From: Acidulodesulfobacterium_A sp049965795
GTDB taxonomy: Bacteria; SZUA-79; Acidulodesulfobacterales; Acidulodesulfobacteraceae
Reading direction: 5' to 3'
Length of the DNA stretch: 34,301 nt
Assembly: GCA_049965795.1 (NCBI GenBank)
Contig: JBMFVW010000017.1
Span: 1 to 34,301, forward strand
Within the stretch, counting starts at the first letter, position 1; each line of letters begins with the position of its first letter. Shown here piece after piece: positions 7,168 to 14,878 of this stretch. Below the pieces are notes generated by a model, which searched no databases, had not been told where the DNA came from, and saw nothing but the letters and a program-made list of their open reading frames with translations. A program made the position numbers and the translations under genes.

Positions 7168-8112
7168 ATGATTGTAGTTACAGGCGGTGCAGGATTTATA
7201 GGATCAAATATTATAGAAGCACTCAATAAAAGAGGCGAGACCGATATATTAGTCGTAGATAATTTAACTAACGGAAGAAAAATGTACAATCTTCATGACC
7301 TTGATATTTTAGACTATATGGACAGGGAAGATTTTATTGCAAGGATTAAATCAAATTACGATTTCGGAAAAATATCCGCAGTTTTTCATGAAGGCGCCTG
7401 TTCTTCGACTACCGAATGGGACGGAAAATTTATAATGAGAAATAATTTCGAATATTCCAAAGAGCTCTTAAAATGGTGTCAAGAAAAAGGAGCTCAATAT
7501 ATTTATGCTTCTTCGGCATCTGTTTACGGAATTGGCAAAAAAGGGTTTAAAGAAAAAAGAGAATGCGAACTGCCGATAAATATGTATGCTTATTCAAAGT
7601 TTCAGTTTGATCAGTACGTACTAAGCGTAATTAAAAATGCAAGGTATCAGATTGCAGGATTTAGATATTTTAACGTTTACGGTCCGCGTGAATCCCATAA
7701 AGGCACTATGTCAAGCGTCGCTTATCATTTTAATAATCAAATAATTTCAACAGGAAAAGCAAAGCTGTTTGAAGGAACGGACGGTTATGGCAACGGAGAG
7801 CAGAGGCGTGACTTTGTTTACGTTGAAGACTGCGCAAAGATTAACCTGTGGTTTATGGATAATCCGTCAAAATCCGGAATATTTAACATCGGTACGGGTA
7901 AGGCAAGGTCGTTTAACGATGTAGCAAACGCCGTAATAAAATATCACGGAAGAGGTACAGTAGAATATGTCCCGTTTCCTGATCATCTTAGGGGAGCATA
8001 TCAAAGCTTTACAGAAGCGGATATAACGGCACTAAGAAACATCGGATATAAAGAAGATTTCATATCCGTGGAAGAAGGCGTGAAAAAATATTTGGGTTGG
8101 CTTAACAGATAA
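7168..8112 (+). CDS. hldD: ADP-L-glycero-D-manno-heptose 6-epimerase
   Basis: A 314-aa short-chain epimerase converting ADP-D-glycero-D-manno-heptose to the L-glycero form, the precursor of LPS inner-core heptose. The NADP-binding loop is VTGGAGFIGSNI at residues 4-15. Other hallmarks of the RfaD/HldD branch are VFHEGACSSTTEWDG, the catalytic YAYSK (YxxxK), RYFNVYGPRESHKG, and the C-terminal GIFNIGTGKARSFNDVA. Length and motif order are normal. AGGAG precedes the ATG by about 8 nt. It supports a Gram-negative envelope. No other heptose-pathway genes are adjacent. Confidence 0.95.
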   Translation: MIVVTGGAGFIGSNIIEALNKRGETDILVVDNLTNGRKMYNLHDLDILDYMDREDFIARIKSNYDFGKISAVFHEGACSSTTEWDGKFIMRNNFEYSKELLKWCQEKGAQYIYASSASVYGIGKKGFKEKRECELPINMYAYSKFQFDQYVLSVIKNARYQIAGFRYFNVYGPRESHKGTMSSVAYHFNNQIISTGKAKLFEGTDGYGNGEQRRDFVYVEDCAKINLWFMDNPSKSGIFNIGTGKARSFNDVANAVIKYHGRGTVEYVPFPDHLRGAYQSFTEADITALRNIGYKEDFISVEEGVKKYLGWLNR

Positions 8113-8160
8113 CCGGCAGTTTTATCAATTTGTGCCGGTGACGAGGCGAAGGTATCAGAT
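8112..8160. repeat. Degenerate REP-like copy with ACCGGCA/TGCCGGT hairpin
   Basis: ACCGGCA (8112-8118) pairs with TGCCGGT (8133-8139). From 8130 the sequence TTTGTGCCGGTGACGAGGCG parallels TTTGTGACGGGGACGAAATT at 13889 onward, followed by GGTATCAGATTTACACC, which resembles the AATCTGACACC arm there. It sits between the convergent hldD and nfo genes and might also serve as a terminator, though it lacks a U-tract. Confidence 0.5.
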
Positions 8161-9012
8161 TTACACCTTTGCCGAAAGACTTTTTAAAACATCGATATCC
8201 GCCTTATGCTCTTTGTTGCTGCCCGGTGTTTCTATTATAAGCGGAATTTTATCGAGCCTTTTATCGTTTAAAATAAGGCTGAAAGCATCTAATCCTATAT
8301 ACCCTTTTCCGATAGGCGCATGGCGGTCGATTTTCGATCCTAAAGGTTTCAGGGAATCGTTAATGTGAAAGGCGCATAATTTATTAAAACCTATAATTTT
8401 ATCAAATTTTTCCATAAAATTATTATAGGCGGCTGCCGTTCTTATGTCGTATCCGGCGGCAAAAATGTGGCATGTATCAATGCAAACCCCGAGTCGTTCG
8501 GGATTATCCGAAAGTTTAATAATTTCTGCGATGTGTTCCAATTTATAACCTGTCTGATTTCCCTGTCCGGCAGTAGTTTCTATAACTAAAATTACGTTTT
8601 TAAAATCGTTGGATTTGCCAAGAATAATATTTAAATTTTGAGCAATTTTATAAATAGTTTCCGTTTCGGTTAAATTTTTATTAGAGCCCGGGTGAAATAT
8701 TAAATATTTAATGTCGAGTATGCTGCATCTTTTAATTTCGTCTATAAAGGCTTTTAATGACTTTTCCGTTATATCTTTGTCGGAACTTCCAAGATTTACA
8801 AGATATGAAAGGTGAGACAAAACTATTAATTTTTTAGCGGCTATGCATTTTTTAAAAGCGTTTATTTCATTTAAATCCAATTCTTTAGCCTGCCACCTTA
8901 ACTGACTTTTGGTAAATATCTGTATAGCGTTTGAACCTGTTTCTTTTGCAGAATTACAGGCATTTTTAAGTCCTCCGGCAATTGAAACGTGGGCACCTAA
9001 AAGTTTTATCAT
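8161..9012 (-). CDS. nfo: Endonuclease IV (AP endonuclease)
   Basis: A 283-aa TIM-barrel AP endonuclease that cuts 5' to abasic sites in base-excision repair, using three zinc ions. It begins LLGAHVSIAGGL. Metal-ligand signatures follow in order: FHPGSNKN, IETTAGQGNQTG, CIDTCHIFAAGYD, FHINDSLKPLGSKIDRHAPIGKG (split across the third and fourth signatures) and IIETPG. All family ligands appear intact and the length is normal. The gene is monocistronic and divergent from bacterioferritin. Its placement beside an iron-storage gene may reflect oxidative-damage defence, but no shared regulation is visible. Confidence 0.95.
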   Translation of the reverse strand: MIKLLGAHVSIAGGLKNACNSAKETGSNAIQIFTKSQLRWQAKELDLNEINAFKKCIAAKKLIVLSHLSYLVNLGSSDKDITEKSLKAFIDEIKRCSILDIKYLIFHPGSNKNLTETETIYKIAQNLNIILGKSNDFKNVILVIETTAGQGNQTGYKLEHIAEIIKLSDNPERLGVCIDTCHIFAAGYDIRTAAAYNNFMEKFDKIIGFNKLCAFHINDSLKPLGSKIDRHAPIGKGYIGLDAFSLILNDKRLDKIPLIIETPGSNKEHKADIDVLKSLSAKV

Positions 9013-9099
9013 AAAGAAGTGTTTTTTAAATTAAATTTAAATTCATTAAGCAATACGGCGTAATAAAAATATTATACAATGAATACATTTATTTTAATA

Positions 9100-9108
9100 T
9101 GGTATAAT
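9100..9108 (+). promoter_or_regulatory. Extended -10 promoter of bacterioferritin
   Basis: TGGTATAAT with the -10 hexamer at 9103-9108. No good -35 is present. The same nonamer precedes the PfkB kinase and the pilV cluster. Confidence 0.5.
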
Positions 9109-9163
9109 AAATAACATGTGTATAAAAAAAATAACAAATAAAAATAATTAGGAGACACGGATT

Positions 9164-9631
9164 ATGAAAGGAAACGAAGAAATTATCAAAAGACTTAATT
9201 TAAGGCTTGCAGAAGAATTAACCGCTATAAACCAGTATATGGTTCATGCAGAAATGCTTGATAACTGGGGCTATGAAGAACTTCATAAAGAAGTCGAAAA
9301 AAGAGCTATAGACGAAATGAAACATGCCGAAAAAATAATAGGCAGGATTTTATTTCTTGAAGGAATACCGATAGTATCTAATTATAATAAGCTTCATATA
9401 GGAGCTAACGTTGAATTAATGCATAAAAACGACAGGGAAGCCGAAGAGGATGCAATTAAAGCGTATAACGAAGATATTAAATTTGCTGCGGAAATAAAAG
9501 ACAACGGCACGAAAGATTTGTTGCAATCTATTTTGGATGACGAAGAGAAACATATAGACAGACTTGAAGTTTATCTTGACCAAATAGAGCAGATGGGACT
9601 TCCGGTTTACCTTTCGACGTTCAGAAAATAA
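9164..9631 (+). CDS. bfr: Bacterioferritin
   Basis: A 155-aa four-helix ferritin-like protein of normal Bfr length. Every ferroxidase ligand falls at the canonical number: E18, E51, H54, E94, E127 and H130. M52, the residue that ligates haem at the subunit interface in Bfr, is also present, as is Y25. It therefore should assemble into a 24-mer that oxidises Fe(II) and stores iron, with haem between subunits. The ribosome-binding site is AGGAG, about 9 nt before ATG. An aldo/keto reductase follows 36 bp later and may be co-transcribed. Confidence 0.95.
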   Translation: MKGNEEIIKRLNLRLAEELTAINQYMVHAEMLDNWGYEELHKEVEKRAIDEMKHAEKIIGRILFLEGIPIVSNYNKLHIGANVELMHKNDREAEEDAIKAYNEDIKFAAEIKDNGTKDLLQSILDDEEKHIDRLEVYLDQIEQMGLPVYLSTFRK

Positions 9632-9667
9632 GATAATATTAAAAAAGTAAAGCATGGAGGTTTTTGT

Positions 9668-10705
9668 ATGCAATATGTTAATCTCGGAAATAGCGGATTA
9701 AAAGTATCGAGGCTTTGCCTGGGAGCAATGACTTTCGGATTTAATTTTAGAAACATCGGCGCAGTGGGACAGGAAGATGCAAATACAATGGTAAAAAAGG
9801 CATATGATGCAGGAGTTAATTTTTTTGATACTGCCGATATGTATTCGTTTGGAGAGTCTGAAGAGATACTGGGCAATGCATTAAAAACTTTAAATGTTAC
9901 AAGAGAAAAATTTGTTATTGCTACGAAAGTTCGCTCTCCTCTTAGCGAAGCGGCTATGAACGGCACCGGAGACGTAAATAACGTCGGCCTTTCCAGAAAG
10001 CACATTATAGAGGCTTGCAATAACAGTTTAAAAAGATTGAAAATCGATTATATTGATCTTTATCAGGTTCACGGCTGGGATCTGTCCTGCGGATTAGAAG
10101 AAACGCTTGAAGCGCTAAACGATTTAGTAAGGCAGGGTAAGGTTTTATATCTCGGCGTTTCAAACTGGACGGCACGGCACATTATGAAAGCCATGTATTT
10201 GGCAAAAGCCAAAAATTACAGCCCGTTTGTTTCCCTTCAGGCATATTATTCCCTAGTCGGACGCGATTTGGAGCATGAACTTTTGCCTCTGTGTAACGAA
10301 GAAGGTCTCGGCGTTCTTCCATGGTCGCCGCTGTCAGGCGGATTTTTGACCGGAAAATACACAAGGCAAAATCAAAAACCGTCAGGTGCAAGAAGAAGCG
10401 AATTTAATTTTCCTCCTGTGGATGAAAGAGGATATGACGCAATAGACGTATTGACAGAAATTTCAAAAAGTAAAAACGTAACTATTCCCCAATTGTCGCT
10501 TGCTTGGCTCTTAGCGCAAAAAGGTGTTACTTCTGTAATTATCGGCGCAAATAAAATGTCCCAGCTTGAAGACAACTTAGAATCAATAAATATCACTTTG
10601 ACTGAAGATGAGATTTCCAAACTGTCAAACGTCACTATGCCGAAAAAATTATATCCGCAATGGATGGTAGAGTGGCAGAATAACAGAACGTCGTTTAATC
10701 CTTAA
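9668..10705 (+). CDS. Aldo/keto reductase
   Basis: A 345-aa AKR of the longer bacterial (YajO/AKR11-12-like) type. The TIM-barrel catalytic tetrad is visible: D54 (FFDTAD), Y59 (MYSFGESE), K87 (ATKV) and H135 (YQVHGWD). The NADPH-binding end is present as GVTSVIIGANKMSQLEDN. It reduces aldehydes or ketones with NADPH; the substrate is unknown. The ribosome-binding site GGAGG is about 8 nt upstream of ATG. It lies just before an assembly gap, so its downstream context is unreliable. Confidence 0.93.
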   Translation: MQYVNLGNSGLKVSRLCLGAMTFGFNFRNIGAVGQEDANTMVKKAYDAGVNFFDTADMYSFGESEEILGNALKTLNVTREKFVIATKVRSPLSEAAMNGTGDVNNVGLSRKHIIEACNNSLKRLKIDYIDLYQVHGWDLSCGLEETLEALNDLVRQGKVLYLGVSNWTARHIMKAMYLAKAKNYSPFVSLQAYYSLVGRDLEHELLPLCNEEGLGVLPWSPLSGGFLTGKYTRQNQKPSGARRSEFNFPPVDERGYDAIDVLTEISKSKNVTIPQLSLAWLLAQKGVTSVIIGANKMSQLEDNLESINITLTEDEISKLSNVTMPKKLYPQWMVEWQNNRTSFNP

Positions 10706-11112
10706 GAGTTAAAAAAATAAATAGAAACTAAATAAGTAAGTTAGTTGCATTTGTTAAGCGGGAGCAGTACACTCAAATCATTTAAAATAAAAAAATAAGA
10801 AACTAANNNNNNNNNNNNNNNNNNNNNNNNNNNNNNNNNNNNNNNNNNNNNNNNNNNNNNNNNNNNNNNNNNNNNNNNNNNNNNNNNNNNNNNNNNNNNN
10901 NNNNNNTATACATGAGTGGACAGTTAAAAATAAAAAAAATGTCAAACACATCGAAAAATTAACCCGCGGTTAAAATATATAATAAGTATATAAATAGAAC
11001 CAAGTATTTTTAAAATCACTGATTGACAATATATACGTATAAACATTATATTGTTTAATAATGTTAAAATTTTTATAAAATTAAACTTAACTTAATTAAG
11101 GAGGTACTTATT
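10706..11112. other. Intergenic region containing a 100-N scaffold gap
   Basis: Positions 10807-10906 are 100 Ns, a conventional scaffold-gap length, so the true size is unknown. The left flank has GGGAGCAGTACACTCA and the right flank reads TGAGTGGACAGTT. The reverse complement of the right flank shares a partial match with the left (AGTACACTCA versus TGTCCACTCA). These may be edges of an unassembled insertion sequence, but this is weak. The right flank also holds the CDGSH gene promoter. No gene is visible in the known bases. Confidence 0.8.
11023..11052 (+). promoter_or_regulatory. Promoter of the CDGSH protein gene
   Basis: Perfect TTGACA (11023-11028), 18-bp spacer, TATATT (11047-11052). 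The ATG follows at 11113, with GGAGG just before it (11100-11104). Confidence 0.6.
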
Positions 11113-11307
11113 ATGCCAAGATTAGTCAAGCACGAAAAGAAACTGCCTATTGCAATCGAAGAAAAGGATGCAAAATTTCCTATTTATGTTTGTGCCTGCG
11201 GTTTATCAAAAAAGTTTCCGTTTTGCGACGGTTCGCACGATCATACAAAGGACGAATCCGATAACGGAGTCTATGTTTACGAAGGAGATAAAAGAGTTAA
11301 ACTGTAA
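11113..11307 (+). CDS. CDGSH iron-sulfur domain protein
   Basis: A 64-aa protein with a single CDGSH (zf-CDGSH) motif: VCACGLSKKFPFCDGSH, giving the C-x-C-xn-C-xxx-H ligand set that binds a redox-active 2Fe-2S cluster with one His. A small basic N-terminus precedes it. No membrane anchor is present, so it should be a soluble cytosolic protein. Bacterial single-motif members are implicated in electron transfer or Fe-S/iron homeostasis, but the precise function is unknown. It has its own promoter and a strong ribosome-binding site (AAGGAGG). Confidence 0.9.
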   Translation: MPRLVKHEKKLPIAIEEKDAKFPIYVCACGLSKKFPFCDGSHDHTKDESDNGVYVYEGDKRVKL

Positions 11308-11534
11308 TTAGAAACTATTAGCCAATAAAAACCATCATGGCAGGCTTTGCCTGCCTCCCCTCCTTAAAAAGGAGGGGAGTTTATATTGCAGTTCCCCGAA
11401 CATATGATAAATTAATACCGATCCCCCCTTTAAACGATTTTATTGAATAACCTCATTCATATATGTTATTCTATACTAAAAGAAATTAAACGGTTAAATA
11501 ATTATCGATAAATAAAAAATCAATAAAAATAAAA
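11308..11534. other. Intergenic region before gltX
   Basis: Apart from the inverted repeats at 11341-11379 this holds a C6 run (11423-11428), a possible -10 (TATACT at 11472-11477) and AT-rich leader. No T-box features (AGCAC...; T-box sequence) could be recognised upstream of gltX. Confidence 0.45.
11341..11379. repeat. Strong inverted repeat downstream of the CDGSH gene (terminator or dispersed repeat)
   Basis: CTCCCCTCCTT (11355-11365) and AAGGAGGGGAG (11369-11379) form a perfect 11-bp stem with a 3-nt loop. A smaller CAGGC/GCCTG hairpin lies immediately upstream (11341-11353). There is only a short T-run afterwards (TTTATATT), so it is either a terminator or a mobile-type palindromic repeat. 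Confidence 0.6.
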
Positions 11535-13019
11535 ATGAAAGACAATTTAAAAGCAGACGGAGTAAAAGTTCGTTTTGCGCCGAGCCCCACCGGAAATTTG
11601 CATATAGGCGGGGTTAGAACTGCACTTTTTAATTATTTATTTGCTTTGAAGCATCACGGCAAATTGATTTTAAGAATAGACGATACGGATAAAGCAAGGA
11701 GTAAAGAAGAGTATGAAAAAGAAATCATAGAGGATTTAAACTGGTTCGAAATTGAATATTCGGAGTTTTACAGGCAGTCGGAAAGAACTGCTGTTTATGA
11801 AAAATATCTTAACATACTTAAAGAAAAAGATCTAGTATATGAATGTTTTTGTACTGAAGAAGAAATTTTAACCGCCAAAGAAATTGCCGTTAAGTCTAAA
11901 AAGCCGTATATCTATAACGGCAGATGCGCCAATCTTTCAAACTCAGAAAAAGAAAAATTAAGCAGTCAATTTAAAGAACGAGGCATATATCCGTCAATCC
12001 GCTTAAACATAGCAAAAGTTTTAAAGGCAGTAGGAAATTTTAAAGCCGTAGAATTTGAAGATGCCGTTCATGGACAGCTTTCGTTTAATCCGAAACTTAT
12101 AGGCGATTTTATTTTAAAAACCGAGCATAACAGGTTTACTTATAATTTTGCATCGATAATAGACGACCATGATATCGGAATAACGCACGTAATAAGAGGC
12201 GAAGACCATATAAGCAATACGCCTAAGCAGATTTTAATTCTTAATGCATTAGATAAAACCCCTCCGGTTTTTGCTCATATTTCCCTTTTGTACGGAAAAG
12301 ACGGAAAAATAATGTCAAAAAGAGATGATGCCGCCAAAATCAAATATTATAAGGAAGAAGGTTATCTCCCGAATGCCATATTAAATTATCTTGCAATAAC
12401 AGGCAATACGTTTACCGTCCATGAATTTGAAAACGGCAAAGAAAAAATATCGGAAAAAGAAATATTTTCCGATATTTTAGAAATGGCGGAGCTTTTTGAA
12501 ATAAAGAAAGCAAAGGGTTCCAGTGCAATATTCAGCGAAGATAAGTTAAGGCATATAAACGAAAAATTGCTGCAGGAAATGGATGCGGAAAAATTGATAA
12601 AAATTTTAACGGAAAAATTTCAATCTGAAGAAGTGCTTAAAAAACTTAGAAATGTATATGGCGAAAAATATGTAGAAATAGTAGATTTTTTAAAAAATGA
12701 ATTTAAGACCGTCAAAGAAATTTTAACAGAAATTAAATTATTTTTTGAAGACTTTCAAGTACAAATACAGGAAATTAAATATGATATTAAATTAAAGGAA
12801 ACGCTTTTAAATAATCTTCAAAAAATAAAATCCGATAAATTCGAAGAAAATGCTATTAAAAATGCAGTTAAAGAATCTGCTTCCGAAAGTGGCAAAACTT
12901 CAAAAGACTGCTATGAAACGTTAAGACTTTGCATAACAGGAAGGCATGACGGACCGTCTATTCTTAAAATTATAAAATTAATGGGCAGGGAAAGAACGCT
13001 TAAAAGGCTTTTGGCTTGA
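11535..13019 (+). CDS. gltX: Glutamyl-tRNA synthetase
   Basis: A 494-aa class I synthetase. The HIGH motif appears as PSPTGNLHIGGVRTALFN (HIGG at residues 23-26), and the KMSKR loop as KIMSKRDD near residue 256. The intervening IRGEDHISNTPKQ block is characteristic of GluRS. It charges tRNA-Glu. In a Desulfobacterota-like genome it may be non-discriminating and also charge tRNA-Gln, followed by GatCAB amidation, but nothing here decides that. No strong ribosome-binding site precedes the ATG. Length is normal. Confidence 0.95.
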   Translation: MKDNLKADGVKVRFAPSPTGNLHIGGVRTALFNYLFALKHHGKLILRIDDTDKARSKEEYEKEIIEDLNWFEIEYSEFYRQSERTAVYEKYLNILKEKDLVYECFCTEEEILTAKEIAVKSKKPYIYNGRCANLSNSEKEKLSSQFKERGIYPSIRLNIAKVLKAVGNFKAVEFEDAVHGQLSFNPKLIGDFILKTEHNRFTYNFASIIDDHDIGITHVIRGEDHISNTPKQILILNALDKTPPVFAHISLLYGKDGKIMSKRDDAAKIKYYKEEGYLPNAILNYLAITGNTFTVHEFENGKEKISEKEIFSDILEMAELFEIKKAKGSSAIFSEDKLRHINEKLLQEMDAEKLIKILTEKFQSEEVLKKLRNVYGEKYVEIVDFLKNEFKTVKEILTEIKLFFEDFQVQIQEIKYDIKLKETLLNNLQKIKSDKFEENAIKNAVKESASESGKTSKDCYETLRLCITGRHDGPSILKIIKLMGRERTLKRLLA

Positions 13020-13082
13020 TTTTTCTTCAAAATTTGCTATATTAATTACTTTCATATTGCTTTTTCGAATAGGAGACGGTAA

Positions 13083-13793
13083 TTGGATCCGTTAAAAAAA
13101 TTTCATAATGAAGACTGGCATACGCCGGAAGGCAGATTGATAAGGGAATTTGTATTCGGAATTAACGACGGGTTAGTTACTACGGTCGGATTTATAGCGG
13201 GCGTTACCGGAGCGTTGATAAACTTAAAAATTGTTTTAATGTCAGGCGCCGCGGAAATTGTTGCGGGTACGGTATCGATGTTTTTTGGCGCTTACCTTGC
13301 AACAAAATCGCAGAACGAATTTTATCAAAAAGAAATTAACAGAGAAATCAGGGAAATTAAAGAAAATCCTGAGCATGAAATTGAAGAAATATATGAAATA
13401 TATCAGGATAAAGGATTTACGGCTGAAGAAATAGAACCTATAGTTCAAAAACTTATGCTGGATAAAAAAATACTCCTTGATTTTATGATTCAGGACGAAC
13501 TTGGAATAAGCAAAGATTACTATGAAAACCCTTTAAAAATAGCATCTTATACCGGATTATCTTTTTTGGCAGGCGGTATTCCGCCGCTGCTGCCTTTTTT
13601 CTTTATAAAACATTCTTTAACGGCAGTTTCGTTTTCGATTCTTTTTACCGTTATTATTCTTGCCGCTACAGGACTTGCTAAAGCAAAAGTAACCAAAACC
13701 GGCAGATTAAAAAGCGCTGCCGAAATGGTTTTGATAGGCGGATCTGCTGCAGCCGCGGGGTTTATTTGCGGAAGGCTGATAGCATTAATGTGA
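13083..13793 (+). CDS. VIT1/CCC1-family Fe(II)/Mn(II) transporter
   Basis: A 236-aa membrane protein of the vacuolar iron transporter family. The first helix region reads FVFGINDGLVTTVGFIAGV, a family signature. Helix 2 (IVAGTVSMFFGAYLATKSQ) is followed by a long Glu-rich cytoplasmic segment (about residues 75-145) corresponding to the metal-binding domain, and then three further helices. These proteins move Fe(II) or Mn(II) out of the cytosol in exchange for protons. It starts with TTG at 13083, supported by AGGAGACGG just upstream. It may complement bacterioferritin in iron detoxification. Confidence 0.88.
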   Translation: MDPLKKFHNEDWHTPEGRLIREFVFGINDGLVTTVGFIAGVTGALINLKIVLMSGAAEIVAGTVSMFFGAYLATKSQNEFYQKEINREIREIKENPEHEIEEIYEIYQDKGFTAEEIEPIVQKLMLDKKILLDFMIQDELGISKDYYENPLKIASYTGLSFLAGGIPPLLPFFFIKHSLTAVSFSILFTVIILAATGLAKAKVTKTGRLKSAAEMVLIGGSAAAAGFICGRLIALM

Positions 13794-13798
13794 AAAAA

Positions 13799-13818
13799 TT
13801 TGTTTCACGTGAAACAAA
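13799..13818. promoter_or_regulatory. parS: parS site upstream of parAB
   Basis: TGTTTCACGTGAAACA at 13801-13816, identical to the core at 4409-4424 and matching the general parS consensus. The palindrome extends to 20 bp. It lies just after the VIT1 stop and 270 bp before parA, the usual position for an origin-proximal site bound by ParB. Confidence 0.9.
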
Positions 13819-13863
13819 ATATATCAATTTATACAATTTTTTTGCACGGTTAAGCAAAATATA

Positions 13864-14004
13864 AGGAAAGATGTCAGATTTGTCCGATTTGTGACGGGGA
13901 CGAAATTGAATTCTGTCCCCGTATTGAGGTAATCTGACACCTTTTCCAAGCGGATAACTTTCTAATGCTGGATTAAGGCGGAAAATTAATCTGGCACATT
14001 TTCC
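13864..14004. repeat. REP-like nested inverted-repeat cluster
   Basis: Inner hairpin: ACGGGGAC (13894-13901) pairs perfectly with GTCCCCGT (13915-13922). Outer arms: GTCAGATT (13873-13880) pairs perfectly with AATCTGAC (13931-13938), extended imperfectly by GGAAA/TTTCC. A third element, GGAAAAT (13980-13986) with ATTTTCC (13998-14004), encloses TAATCTGGCAC, a variant of the outer arm. Related copies are at 7103-7130 and 8112-8160. The architecture resembles REP/BIME elements mobilised by RAYT transposases; no such transposase is in this window. Confidence 0.7.
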
Positions 14005-14088
14005 TAAAAATTTATGATATAATTATTTCGTAATTTTTTATGGTTACATATATGTAATTTATATACTTACTGTTTATAGGTTGATTTT

Positions 14089-14856
14089 ATGTCAAAAGTA
14101 GTCTGTATTTCAAATCAGAAAGGCGGGGTTGGTAAAACCACCACGGCTATTAATATTGCCGCATGTTTGTCTGCATATGAAAAAAAAGTGCTTCTAATAG
14201 ATGCAGATCCGCAGGCAAATGCTACAAGCGGTTTAAATATATCGGCAGATAAAGGTAACCCAACTGTTTATGAATGCCTTGCAGGTACTGCCGAAGCCGG
14301 CGATTCAATTTATACGACTCAGATGAAAAATCTTTATTTAATGCCTGCAAATTCCGACCTTGCCGGCATAGAAGTAGAACTCGTAAACGTTCAGGAAAGA
14401 GAGTACTTTTTTAAAAAAAATATTATAGATAAAATAAAAGGCGATTACGATTATATTTTTATCGATACCCCGCCTTCTTTAGGGCTTTTGACTATTAATG
14501 CCCTGACCGCTTCGGACAGCGTTTTGATTCCTATGCAGTGCGAGTATTATTCTTTGGAAGGAATATCAAGGCTTATGCAGACTATAAAATTAGTCAATCA
14601 AAGATTAAATAAAACTTTATATGTAGAAGGGGTTTTGTTCACCATGTTCGACGGAAGAGCCAACCTTACTAATCAGATAGTAAGCGAAGTTAAAAAATAT
14701 TTCGGACAAAAAATTTACGAAAACGTTATACCGAGAAACGTAAAACTTCCTGAAAGCTCCAGTTTCGGAAAGCCCATAATTCTATACGACATAAATTCAA
14801 AAGGGGCGCTTTATTATCTTGAACTTACCAAAGAGTTTTTATCTAAAGCGGCATAA
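14089..14856 (+). CDS. parA: ParA/Soj chromosome-partitioning ATPase
   Basis: A 255-aa Walker-type ATPase. The deviant Walker A is KGGVGKTT at residues 11-18 (KGGxGKT), followed by LIDADPQANATSG (A') and DYIFIDTPPSLG (Walker B). The short length and absence of an N-terminal helix-turn-helix identify a chromosomal Soj-type (type Ib) ParA. It binds DNA non-specifically as an ATP dimer and is released by ParB bound at parS. The next gene is parB, 22 bp downstream, and two parS sites lie upstream. Confidence 0.95.
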   Translation: MSKVVCISNQKGGVGKTTTAINIAACLSAYEKKVLLIDADPQANATSGLNISADKGNPTVYECLAGTAEAGDSIYTTQMKNLYLMPANSDLAGIEVELVNVQEREYFFKKNIIDKIKGDYDYIFIDTPPSLGLLTINALTASDSVLIPMQCEYYSLEGISRLMQTIKLVNQRLNKTLYVEGVLFTMFDGRANLTNQIVSEVKKYFGQKIYENVIPRNVKLPESSSFGKPIILYDINSKGALYYLELTKEFLSKAA

Positions 14857-14878
14857 AATTAAAAAAAAGGACTATAAT

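Larger units (their letters stand above)
13794..14088. other. Intergenic region upstream of parAB
   Basis: It contains parS (13799-13818), the REP-like cluster (13864-14004) and a probable parAB promoter with extended -10 TGATATAAT (hexamer 14018-14023). No coding sequence or DnaA-box array was recognised. Confidence 0.6.

Noticed and set aside
11308..11534. T-box riboswitch upstream of gltX
   Set aside because: No specifier stem or T-box antiterminator sequence was recognised; only simple inverted repeats are present.
14819..14878. Upstream parB start overlapping parA
   Set aside because: The ATG at 14879 has a suitable ribosome-binding site and avoids an unconserved basic extension.
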